Of a stretch of DNA of 5,179 nucleotides, positions 1-5,179 are shown one piece after another. The stretch comes from Alphaproteobacteria bacterium (GTDB taxonomy: Bacteria; Pseudomonadota; Alphaproteobacteria; UBA7887). The notes under the pieces were generated by a model. That model was not told the origin of the DNA. It saw nothing but the letters and a program-made list of their open reading frames with translations, and ran no database searches. The position numbers and the translations under genes are program-made. Within the stretch, counting starts at the first letter, position 1. Each line of letters begins with the position of its first letter. The DNA lies in the NCBI GenBank assembly GCA_028289725.1, contig JANQOH010000091.1, positions 1 to 5,179 of the forward strand. Direction: 5' to 3'.

Positions 1-1
1 C

Positions 2-562
2 GGGCAGGCCGCAAGCGCCGCGACCGAAATGGCAGGCGATGCCATGGAGTCAGCAGGAGAAATGGCGGATGCGGCCGCGGACAAGGCTGAAGAAGTCACC
101 GAAGCCGCGACAGAGATGGCAGCAAACGCAAGCGAAGCAGCGGGCGAGATGGCCGAAGACGCCGGCGAAATGGCGGCTGACGCGGCGGCAGCCGTGAGCG
201 AAGCGGTTGGCGGCCTGATTGATCGGATCGCCAATGCGGATCTGTCCGCCGGTGAGAAGGTCTTCAAAAAATGCCAGGCCTGTCACACGCCCGATGAAGG
301 CGGGAAGCATAGGATTGGCCCCAACCTCTGGGAAATTGTCGGCGCACCCAAGGCCGGCGCGGACGGTTTCAAATATTCTTCAAGTTTCACGGAATTGGGC
401 GGTACCTGGGACTATGACGCGCTCGACGCATTTCTGGCAAAACCGGCTGATTACGCGCCCGGAACGAAAATGGCGTTTGTCGGCCTAAAGGACGAGGGTG
501 ATCGCGCTGAGGTTATCGCCTATTTGCGTAGTCTGTCCGCGAGCCCGGCGCCGCTTCAATAA
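2..562 (+). CDS. c-type cytochrome, class I (CycM/c2-like), 5' end missing
   Basis: This is a single-heme electron carrier of the cytochrome c2/CycM type, presumably working in the periplasm between the bc1 complex and a terminal oxidase. The frame is open to the window edge. An ATG at 29 is not a credible start because it has no Shine-Dalgarno and would give a cytochrome without an export signal, which heme attachment requires. The true start and a signal or anchor helix should therefore lie upstream. Codons from 2 to about 238 encode an Ala/Glu/Met-rich linker without Pro, Cys or aromatic residues. The heme domain begins near 239. CQACH at 272-286 binds heme covalently, with His as the proximal ligand. 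KHRIGPNL at 305-328 is the conserved segment after the heme site. PGTKM places the distal Met ligand at 470-472, followed by FVGLK and the C-terminal helix RAEVIAYLRSL. The domain is complete and ends at TAA 560-562. The exact subfamily and electron partner cannot be fixed from this part. Confidence 0.9.
   Translation, partial: GQAASAATEMAGDAMESAGEMADAAADKAEEVTEAATEMAANASEAAGEMAEDAGEMAADAAAAVSEAVGGLIDRIANADLSAGEKVFKKCQACHTPDEGGKHRIGPNLWEIVGAPKAGADGFKYSSSFTELGGTWDYDALDAFLAKPADYAPGTKMAFVGLKDEGDRAEVIAYLRSLSASPAPLQ
53..184 (+). repeat. Degenerate heptad-like AGEMAxDA repeats in the cytochrome linker
   Basis: Three copies of an AGEMA-containing unit are encoded at 53-76 (AGEMADAA), 140-163 (AGEMAEDA) and 161-184 (AGEMAADA). 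The last two are exactly seven codons apart, and the residues between the first and second copies keep a similar Ala/Glu/Met pattern. Alanine makes up about two fifths of codons 2-214. The spacing suggests an amphipathic helix or coiled coil, probably a rigid spacer between a membrane anchor and the heme domain. The repeats are similar but not identical in DNA, so they are a protein-level pattern and not a recent tandem duplication. Confidence 0.6.
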
Positions 563-611
563 CCGAATAAAGGCGGCATTTTACCGCTTCACGATCCGAT
601 CACAGTTGCGC

Positions 612-637
612 GCGCAGGCGCGCACTTGCGCCTGCGC
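612..637 (+). terminator. Perfect 10-bp GC-rich hairpin after the cytochrome gene, possible terminator
   Basis: The arms GCGCAGGCGC (612-621) and GCGCCTGCGC (628-637) are exact reverse complements around the 6-nt loop GCACTT. The hairpin starts 49 nt after the cytochrome stop codon, between two genes that look like separate units, which fits a transcription end. It is followed by CCCTTGAAC and has no U-tract, so it is not a textbook intrinsic terminator. It could instead protect the 3' end of the mRNA or take part in the alternative folding of the yejA leader. Confidence 0.45.
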
Positions 638-640
638 CCC

Positions 641-669
641 TTGAACCGCATGGTATCGGTGCCGACACT
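641..669 (+). promoter_or_regulatory. Weak candidate sigma-70 type promoter for yejABEF
   Basis: TTGAAC at 641-646 resembles a -35 box (TTGAC-like, preceded by C). A 17-nt spacer leads to GACACT at 664-669, which matches only three of six positions of TATAAT. Transcription would begin near 676, giving a leader of about 50 nt containing the 674-700 inverted repeat. The CCCCTTGAA at 637-645 also looks like a heat-shock sigma-32 -35 element, but no convincing CCCCAT-type -10 follows. It is the best candidate seen before yejA, and the evidence is thin. Confidence 0.22.
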
Positions 670-673
670 TTAG

Positions 674-700
674 GGGCGCCCGCCATTTGCTTTGGCGCCC
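674..700 (+). promoter_or_regulatory. Inverted repeat in the yejA leader
   Basis: GGGCGCC (674-680) and GGCGCCC (694-700) are perfect 7-bp complements around a 13-nt loop. An alternative inner stem, CGCCA (681-685) with TGGCG (693-697), is also possible. The structure ends 13 nt before the Shine-Dalgarno of yejA, so it could affect leader stability or translation, or be an operator for a dimeric regulator. No known operator consensus is recognised, and GC-rich DNA forms such repeats by chance fairly often. Confidence 0.35.
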
Positions 701-713
701 AGACACGTCCGAC

Positions 714-720
714 AAGGGGG
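714..720 (+). promoter_or_regulatory. Ribosome binding site of yejA
   Basis: AAGGGGG at 714-720 is a purine-rich Shine-Dalgarno-like sequence five bases before ATG 726. It decides the start of yejA against the in-frame TTG at 687, because the signal peptide also begins at ATG 726. Confidence 0.7.
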
Positions 721-725
721 TTGGA

Positions 726-2558
726 ATGACACGTCCGCTTCGCCGCATCGCAATCGCCGCCGCGCTCGCCTCGCTCTCATCGGCCGGCTTGACGCATGCC
801 GAGGATTTGGTTGGGGCCCACGCTTTGTCGATGTTCGGCGATGTCAAATACGGTCCAGATTTTGAGCATTATGAATATGTCGATCCCAATGCCCCGAAAG
901 GCGGATCGATCAAGCTCGCGGCGATCGGGACTTTCGATAGCCTGAATCCATTTATTCTGAAGGGCGTCGCGGCGGCCGGCTCCGGCCAAATCTATGACAC
1001 CCTGCTGACCAACTCATCGGACGAAGCGTTTACCGAATATGGCTTGCTGGTCGAAACGATCGATATGCCGGAGGACCGATCCTGGGTGGCGTTCACTTTG
1101 CGCGAGGAAGCACGCTGGCACGATGGCCAACCCGTGACCGTCGACGATGTAATCTGGACCTTTGAGGCGCTGACCACCAAGGGCAACCCGTTTTTCCGCC
1201 AATACTACGCCGACGTGTCCGATGTTTCGCAAACTGGACCGCGCACCGTGAAATTCACGTTCGGCGACACGACGAACCGCGAATTGCCGCTGATCGTCGG
1301 GCAGATTGCCATTTTGCCGAAACACTATTGGGCCGATCGGGATTTCGAAGCGACGACGCTCGAACCGCCGCTTGGCAGCGGGCCCTACCGCATCGCGTCG
1401 TTGGAACCCGGCCGGTCGATTACGCTCGAACGTGTGCCCGACTATTGGGGGCGCGATCTGCCGGTCAATCGCGGCCAGTACAACATCGACACCATCCGCT
1501 ACGACTACTACCGCGATGCGACCGTGGCGATCGAAGCGCTCAAGGCCGGCGAGTTCGATTTCCGCGTCGAAAACAACTCGAAAGAATGGGCGACGGCCTA
1601 CAATCTGCCGGAGGTCGAGAACGGGCGGATGATCAAGGAATTGATCGACCACGAGATTCCGACCGGCATGCAAGGCTTTTGGTTCAATACCCGGCGCGCG
1701 AAGTTCGCCGATCCGAGAGTCCGCGCCGCGCTGGCCTACACCTTCGATTTCGAATGGACCAACGCCAACTTGTTCTATGGCCAGTACACGCGGACAGCGA
1801 GCTATTTCTCGAACACGGAGCTCGCTTCCGCCGGGGTACCGGAGGGCCAGGAATTGGACATTCTGGAAGCCTATCGCGGGCGGATTCCGGATGACGTATT
1901 CACGACGGCCTATGAACCGCCGTCAACCGACGGCTCGGGCAACAATCGCACCAATCTCCGCACCGCGCGCAAGTTGCTTGAGGAAGCCGGCTGGGTCGTG
2001 CGCGACGGCAAGCTTGTGAATGCCGAGTCGGGTGAGTCGATGGAGATCGAATTCCTGCTCGTCGCGCCGGCGTTCGAACGCATTGTCGGGCCCGTAGTCA
2101 AGAATATGGAGCGATTGGGCATCAATGCGCGCATTCGCACTGTCGATCCGGCGCAGTACCAAAACCGAATCGATCGGTTCGATTTCGACGTTGTCGTGAA
2201 CAGCCGCGGCCAATCGCTGAGTCCCGGCAATGAGCAGCGCAATTTCTGGACCACAGCCGCCGCCGATATTGACGGCAGCCAGAACATCGCGGGCATCAAG
2301 GACCCGGCGATCGACGAATTGGTCGATCTTTTGATCCAAGCGCCGGACCGCGAAACCCTTGTCGCGACCACCCGGGCGCTCGATCGCGTCTTGCTGAGCG
2401 GCCATTACGTGATTCCCAATTGGCACATCCGCAGTTTCCGGATGATCTATTGGAACAAGTTTGGCCGGCCGGACATCACGCCGAAATATGGCCTTGGATT
2501 TCCGAGCACGTGGTGGATTGATCAGGATAAGCTCGCCGCGCTCGATTCCAGGCGGTAA
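726..2558 (+). CDS. yejA: YejA-type periplasmic peptide-binding protein of an ABC importer
   Basis: This is the substrate-binding subunit of a YejABEF importer. It captures peptide-like ligands in the periplasm and delivers them to YejB/YejE. The 610-residue product is close to the roughly 600 residues of E. coli YejA. Residues 1-25 form a Sec signal peptide: basic MTRPLRR, a hydrophobic Ala/Leu stretch, and THA before ED as the likely cleavage site. No lipobox cysteine is present, so the protein should be soluble. WHDGQPVTVDDVIWTFEAL (131-149) is the SBP_bac_5 family signature. YejA-specific stretches include VDPNAPKGG, GSGPYRI (217-223), LPVNRGQYNIDTIRYDYY (245-262), FDFEWTN (340-346) and the C-terminal YGLGFPSTWW (588-597). 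It is the first gene of the operon, and yejB follows after 40 bp. No frameshift or internal stop is seen. General Opp/Dpp binding proteins are the alternative, but the YejA-specific stretches argue against them. The ligand is not readable from sequence. Confidence 0.95.
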   Translation: MTRPLRRIAIAAALASLSSAGLTHAEDLVGAHALSMFGDVKYGPDFEHYEYVDPNAPKGGSIKLAAIGTFDSLNPFILKGVAAAGSGQIYDTLLTNSSDEAFTEYGLLVETIDMPEDRSWVAFTLREEARWHDGQPVTVDDVIWTFEALTTKGNPFFRQYYADVSDVSQTGPRTVKFTFGDTTNRELPLIVGQIAILPKHYWADRDFEATTLEPPLGSGPYRIASLEPGRSITLERVPDYWGRDLPVNRGQYNIDTIRYDYYRDATVAIEALKAGEFDFRVENNSKEWATAYNLPEVENGRMIKELIDHEIPTGMQGFWFNTRRAKFADPRVRAALAYTFDFEWTNANLFYGQYTRTASYFSNTELASAGVPEGQELDILEAYRGRIPDDVFTTAYEPPSTDGSGNNRTNLRTARKLLEEAGWVVRDGKLVNAESGESMEIEFLLVAPAFERIVGPVVKNMERLGINARIRTVDPAQYQNRIDRFDFDVVVNSRGQSLSPGNEQRNFWTTAAADIDGSQNIAGIKDPAIDELVDLLIQAPDRETLVATTRALDRVLLSGHYVIPNWHIRSFRMIYWNKFGRPDITPKYGLGFPSTWWIDQDKLAALDSRR

Positions 2559-2563
2559 GCTCA

Positions 2564-2589
2564 CCGACCGCACTTAAGCTGAGGGTCGG
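2564..2589 (+). promoter_or_regulatory. Intercistronic hairpin between yejA and yejB
   Basis: CCGACC (2564-2569) pairs perfectly with GGTCGG (2584-2589) around a 14-nt loop that contains the palindrome CTTAAG (2573-2578). It lies 5 nt after the yejA stop codon and ends 9 nt before the yejB start. It overlaps the only visible Shine-Dalgarno-like bases, GAGGG at 2581-2585. In ABC-importer operons such hairpins often keep the binding-protein mRNA more abundant than the permease mRNA. That role here is inferred from position only. There is no U-tract. Confidence 0.4.
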
Positions 2590-2598
2590 CCGCGCCCC

Positions 2599-3723
2599 AT
2601 GCTCGCCTACATCATCCGCCGCCTGTTGCTGATCATCCCGACGCTGTTCGGGATCATGGTCATCAATTTTATTGTGATTCAGGCGGCCCCGGGCGGTCCG
2701 ATCGAACAGCTGATTGCGACGTTCGAAGGAACGGCGGTGGACTTAACGGCCCGGGTCAGCGGCGCCGGGCCGACGGAAACCTTGGACGACGGCTTGCCCG
2801 GCGGTGGCGTTGGCGGCGGCCCGGGTGACGCGACAACCAGCAAATATCGCGGCGCCCAGGGCCTGGACCCCGAGCTGATCCAAGAACTTGAACGCCAATT
2901 TGGTTTCGACAAACCGGCGCACGAACGTTTTTTCCAGATGCTCTGGAATTACATGCGCTTCGATTTCGGCGAGAGCTTTTTTCGCGATCGCACGGTGGTT
3001 GACTTGGTGTTGGAAAAAATGCCGGTGTCGATCTCGTTGGGGCTTTGGACGACGCTTCTGGTCTATCTCATTTCGATTCCACTCGGCATCGCCAAAGCGG
3101 TGCGCGATGGCGCGCGGTTCGATGTCTGGTCGTCGGGCGTCATCATTGTCGGCAATGCCATCCCAAGCTTTCTGTTCGCGATCCTGCTGATCGTCCTGTT
3201 CGCCGGCGGTCGGTACTTCGATTGGTTCCCGTTGCGAGGCCTAACCTCGCCCAATTGGGAGGATATGTCGACGATCCAGCAAGTCGGCGACTATCTCTGG
3301 CACATGGTGCTGCCGGTGGTCTCGATGGTGATTGGCGGTTTCGCCGGTCTGACTTTGCTGACAAAAAACTCATTTCTGGAAGAGATCAACAAACAGTATG
3401 TCGTGACCGCACGGGCCAAGGGGCTCAGCGAACGGCGCGTTCTTTACGGGCATGTCTTCCGCAACGCCATGCTGATCGTCATCGCCGGATTCCCAAGTGC
3501 TTTTGTCGGCATTTTGTTTACCGGGGCGCTGCTTACCGAAATCATCTTCTCGCTCGACGGGCTGGGTCTTCTCGGCTTCGAAGCGGCGATCGGCCGCGAT
3601 TATCCGGTGATGTTTGCATCGCTCTATTTCTTCACGTTGCTGGGCCTGATCATGCAGTTGATCGGTGACATCACCTACACCATCGTCGATCCGCGGATCG
3701 ACTTCGAGAGCCGCGAGGTTTAG
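2599..3723 (+). CDS. yejB: YejB-type ABC importer permease
   Basis: This is one of the two inner-membrane channel subunits of the peptide importer, pairing with YejE. The 374 residues compare with about 364 in E. coli YejB. The start MLAYIIRRLLLIIPTLFGI is the standard N-terminus of OppB/DppB/YejB permeases, with the first membrane helix at about 9-29. Further likely helices are at 146-166, 178-202, 233-256, 295-317 and 337-359. A long periplasmic loop (30-145) carries a Gly-rich segment at 66-77 and then the conserved GLDPELIQEL and FGFDKP. The cytoplasmic EAA loop that docks on the ATPase is at about 261-290 (EEINKQYVVTARAKG and HVFRNAM). The protein ends with VDPRIDFE, as in YejB homologues. 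The Shine-Dalgarno is poor: GAGGG lies about 13 nt before ATG 2599, partly inside a possible hairpin. The stop TAG is 2 bp from yejE. YejB is strongly favoured over generic OppB by the EAA region and C-terminus. Confidence 0.95.
   Translation: MLAYIIRRLLLIIPTLFGIMVINFIVIQAAPGGPIEQLIATFEGTAVDLTARVSGAGPTETLDDGLPGGGVGGGPGDATTSKYRGAQGLDPELIQELERQFGFDKPAHERFFQMLWNYMRFDFGESFFRDRTVVDLVLEKMPVSISLGLWTTLLVYLISIPLGIAKAVRDGARFDVWSSGVIIVGNAIPSFLFAILLIVLFAGGRYFDWFPLRGLTSPNWEDMSTIQQVGDYLWHMVLPVVSMVIGGFAGLTLLTKNSFLEEINKQYVVTARAKGLSERRVLYGHVFRNAMLIVIAGFPSAFVGILFTGALLTEIIFSLDGLGLLGFEAAIGRDYPVMFASLYFFTLLGLIMQLIGDITYTIVDPRIDFESREV
3715..3718 (+). promoter_or_regulatory. Ribosome binding site of yejE supporting its GTG start
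   Basis: GAGG at 3715-3718, inside the last codons of yejB, lies seven bases before GTG 3726. This supports GTG 3726 as the start and suggests that yejE translation is coupled to termination of yejB. A second purine run, GGAGG at 3731-3735, falls inside yejE and is 14 bases from the next in-frame GTG (3750), which is too far to be preferred. Confidence 0.5.
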
Positions 3724-3725
3724 GC

Positions 3726-4838
3726 GTGGCGGAGGCGGCAACCCGTGATGTGATCCAAGACGCCGAGGCGCTCGCGCATCCGCCGCCTCTGTCCGAGGAT
3801 CGGTTTTTCGGGATTCGGATATCACGACTCAATCGGCGGCGGTTACAGAATTTCCAACGCAACCGGCGCGGTTTTTGGAGTCTCTGGATTTTCCTGACCA
3901 TTTTCGTTTGCACGCTACCGGCCGAATTTATCGCCAACGATAAGCCGTTGGTCGTTTGGTTCGATGGCGGGCTCTACGTTCCGGTGCTCAACGCCTATCC
4001 CGAGACGGTTTTCGGCGGCGACTTCGAGACCGAGGCCGACTATCGCGATCCGTTCGTCAAGGAATTGATCGAAGCCAAGGGCTGGATGGCGTGGCCATTG
4101 ATTCCGTTCAGTTACGACACGATCAATTACAACCTCGATCGACCGGCGCCCGCGCCGCCCTCGGCGATGAACTGGCTCGGCACCGACGATCAAGCGCGCG
4201 ATGTCGCGGCGCGGCTGATCTATGGTTTTCGCATATCGGTGTTGTTCGGCCTGGTTCTCACCTTGATCAGCTCCGTGATCGGCATCGCCGCCGGCGCGGT
4301 GCAAGGCTATTTCGGCGGCTGGGTCGATTTGATTTTCCAGCGCTTTATCGAGATTTGGTCGGGCCTGCCGATCCTCTATTTGCTGATCATCCTCGCCAGC
4401 GTGGTCGAGCCGAATTTCTGGTGGCTGCTCGGCCTGATGCTGCTGTTTAGTTGGATGGGTTTGGTCGGCGTTGTCCGCGCGGAATTCCTGCGGGCGCGCA
4501 ATTTCGATTTTGTCCGCGCGGCGCGCGCTTTGGGCGTCGACAATGTCGGCATCATGTTCCGGCATATATTGCCGAACGCGATGGTCGCGACGCTCACCTT
4601 CCTGCCGTTCATTTTGACCGGTTCGGTCACGATCCTGACGTCGTTGGATTTCCTCGGGTTCGGTTTGCCGCCCGGTTCGCCGTCGCTCGGCGAGCTTTTG
4701 AACCAGGGCAAAAACAATCTGCAAGCGCCGTGGCTCGCTTTCACCGGGTTCTTCACGCTCGCCATCATGCTGTCACTGTTGGTCTTCATTGGCGAGGCCG
4801 TGCGCGACGCGTTCGACCCGCGCAAGACGATTGGCTGA
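3726..4838 (+). CDS. yejE: YejE-type ABC importer permease
   Basis: This is the second channel subunit, forming a heterodimer with YejB in the inner membrane. It has 370 residues from a GTG start, against about 340 in E. coli YejE. The extra length is mostly an N-terminal cytoplasmic tail (about 1-35) before the basic RLNRRRLQNFQRNRRGFW that precedes helix 1 (about 50-70). A periplasmic domain (about 71-150) follows. It ends in LGTDDQARDVAARLIYGFRI (151-170), the OppC/DppC/YejE signature. Helices are likely at about 171-193, 206-227, 232-249, 288-310 and 337-356. The ATPase-docking EAA loop is at 264-284 (RAARALG with RHILPN). The C-terminal EAVRDAFDPRK is typical of OppC-type permeases. The gene starts 2 bp after yejB and ends 6 bp before yejF in the same reading frame. 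GTG 3750 is a less likely alternative start that would shorten the tail by eight residues. Confidence 0.95.
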   Translation: MAEAATRDVIQDAEALAHPPPLSEDRFFGIRISRLNRRRLQNFQRNRRGFWSLWIFLTIFVCTLPAEFIANDKPLVVWFDGGLYVPVLNAYPETVFGGDFETEADYRDPFVKELIEAKGWMAWPLIPFSYDTINYNLDRPAPAPPSAMNWLGTDDQARDVAARLIYGFRISVLFGLVLTLISSVIGIAAGAVQGYFGGWVDLIFQRFIEIWSGLPILYLLIILASVVEPNFWWLLGLMLLFSWMGLVGVVRAEFLRARNFDFVRAARALGVDNVGIMFRHILPNAMVATLTFLPFILTGSVTILTSLDFLGFGLPPGSPSLGELLNQGKNNLQAPWLAFTGFFTLAIMLSLLVFIGEAVRDAFDPRKTIG

Positions 4839-4844
4839 CGCGCC

Positions 4845-5179
4845 ATGAACACCGAAGCGCCGCTTCTCGAGATCGAAGACCTGGCAGTCAATTTCCGCGT
4901 GGAAGGACGCGACCTCGAAGCGGTCCGTGGCGCGTCGCTGACGGTCAATCGCGGCGAGACGGTGGCGTTGGTCGGCGAATCGGGGTCCGGCAAGTCGGTC
5001 ACGGCGCTATCGGTGCTGCAATTGTTGCCCTATCCGCGCGCCAGCCATCCACACGGCAGTATCCGCTATCGCGGCGAGGAACTGATCGGCGCCTCAAAGC
5101 AGCTCTTGCACGACGTCCGCGGCAATCAGATTTCGATGATCTTCCAGGAGCCGATGACATCGCTCAATCCGCTGCACAC
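4845..5179 (+). CDS. yejF: YejF-type ABC importer ATPase, N-terminal part only (runs off the window)
   Basis: This is the ATP-hydrolysing subunit that drives YejBE transport from the cytoplasmic side. Only 111 complete codons are present and the frame is open at the window end. The product begins MNTEAPLLEIEDLAVNFRVE, typical of Opp/Dpp-family ATPases. Walker A GESGSGKS is at residues 44-51, and the Q-loop glutamine is Q101 in FQEPMTSLNP. The signature motif, Walker B and H-loop would lie beyond the edge. YejF proteins usually carry two fused ATPase domains in about 530 residues. Whether this one does cannot be seen, and a single-domain DppD-like protein is possible, though the gene order favours YejF. 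ATG 4845 is the only reasonable start because the yejE stop codon (4836-4838) is in the same frame nine bases upstream. No clear Shine-Dalgarno is present, so translation is probably coupled to yejE. Confidence 0.9.
   Translation, partial: MNTEAPLLEIEDLAVNFRVEGRDLEAVRGASLTVNRGETVALVGESGSGKSVTALSVLQLLPYPRASHPHGSIRYRGEELIGASKQLLHDVRGNQISMIFQEPMTSLNPLH

Noticed and set aside
219..488. Overlapping + strand frame inside the cytochrome gene
   Set aside because: It covers the heme domain in another frame, has no family features, and the cytochrome frame has the CxxCH and Met ligands.
29..562. ATG at 29 as the true start of the cytochrome gene
   Set aside because: The frame is open to the window edge, no Shine-Dalgarno precedes the ATG, and the product would lack the export signal that a c-type cytochrome needs. 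The start must be upstream.
571..589. Short hairpin (AGGCGG with CCGCTT) that, read on the - strand, is followed by TTTATT
   Set aside because: As a terminator it would serve a - strand gene, and none lies to its right. On the + strand it has no T-run, and the stem is only six pairs with a G-U.
637..645. CCCCTTGAA as a sigma-32 heat-shock promoter element
   Set aside because: The -35 half looks good, but no CCCCAT-like -10 element lies 13-15 bases downstream.
687..725. In-frame TTG at 687 as the start of yejA
   Set aside because: It would add 13 residues before a complete signal peptide. AAGGGGG sits five bases before ATG 726, which fits much better.
1014..1673. Open frame on the - strand (219 codons) opposite yejA
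   Set aside because: It is a codon-bias shadow: no ribosome binding site or recognisable domain, and it lies wholly inside the well-supported yejA gene.
3750..3752. In-frame GTG at 3750 as an alternative start of yejE
   Set aside because: The nearest purine run (GGAGG 3731-3735) is 14 bases away, whereas GTG 3726 has GAGG at seven bases and the tight spacing to yejB expected in this operon.
3915..4724. Long open frame on the - strand (269 codons) opposite yejE
   Set aside because: Its product is a run of Asp, Glu, Gln, His and Arg residues, the usual antisense image of hydrophobic membrane segments in GC-rich DNA. The + strand frame has clear family motifs.

Overview
The window (GC roughly 60% by eye, all genes on the + strand) looks like chromosomal DNA of an alphaproteobacterium. 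The reasons are the CycM/c2-like cytochrome c, the form of the Yej proteins (a 370-residue YejE with an extended N-terminus, a 610-residue YejA) and the GC-rich codon use. No 16S rRNA or other phylogenetic marker is present, so the assignment is an inference.

Layout. Positions 2-562 hold the 3' part of a class I c-type cytochrome gene whose start lies before the window. What remains is a long alanine/glutamate/methionine-rich helical linker followed by one complete heme domain. Positions 563-725 are the only sizeable intergenic region (163 bp). It contains a perfect 10-bp GC-rich hairpin, a weak candidate promoter, a second inverted repeat and the ribosome binding site of the next gene. Positions 726-4838 and 4845-5179 (cut off) hold four genes in the order substrate-binding protein, permease, permease, ATPase: yejA, yejB, yejE and the 5' end of yejF. 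Gaps are 40 bp (yejA-yejB), 2 bp (yejB-yejE) and 6 bp (yejE-yejF), so this is almost certainly one operon.

Function. YejA is a secreted periplasmic binding protein of the peptide-binding SBP_bac_5 family. YejB and YejE form the transmembrane channel. YejF, seen only through its first Walker A and Q-loop, is the ATP-hydrolysing subunit. YejABEF importers take up oligopeptides and some peptide antibiotics: microcin C in Escherichia coli. They are linked to antimicrobial peptide response in Sinorhizobium and Brucella. Nothing in this window shows which substrate this copy prefers. The cytochrome is probably a separate transcription unit and a respiratory electron carrier.

I found no mobile element, tRNA, rRNA, CRISPR array or phage gene. 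No undescribed system is visible; the window is a well-conserved transporter operon. The points most worth checking are the repetitive linker of the cytochrome and a set of mutually exclusive stems in the yejA leader.
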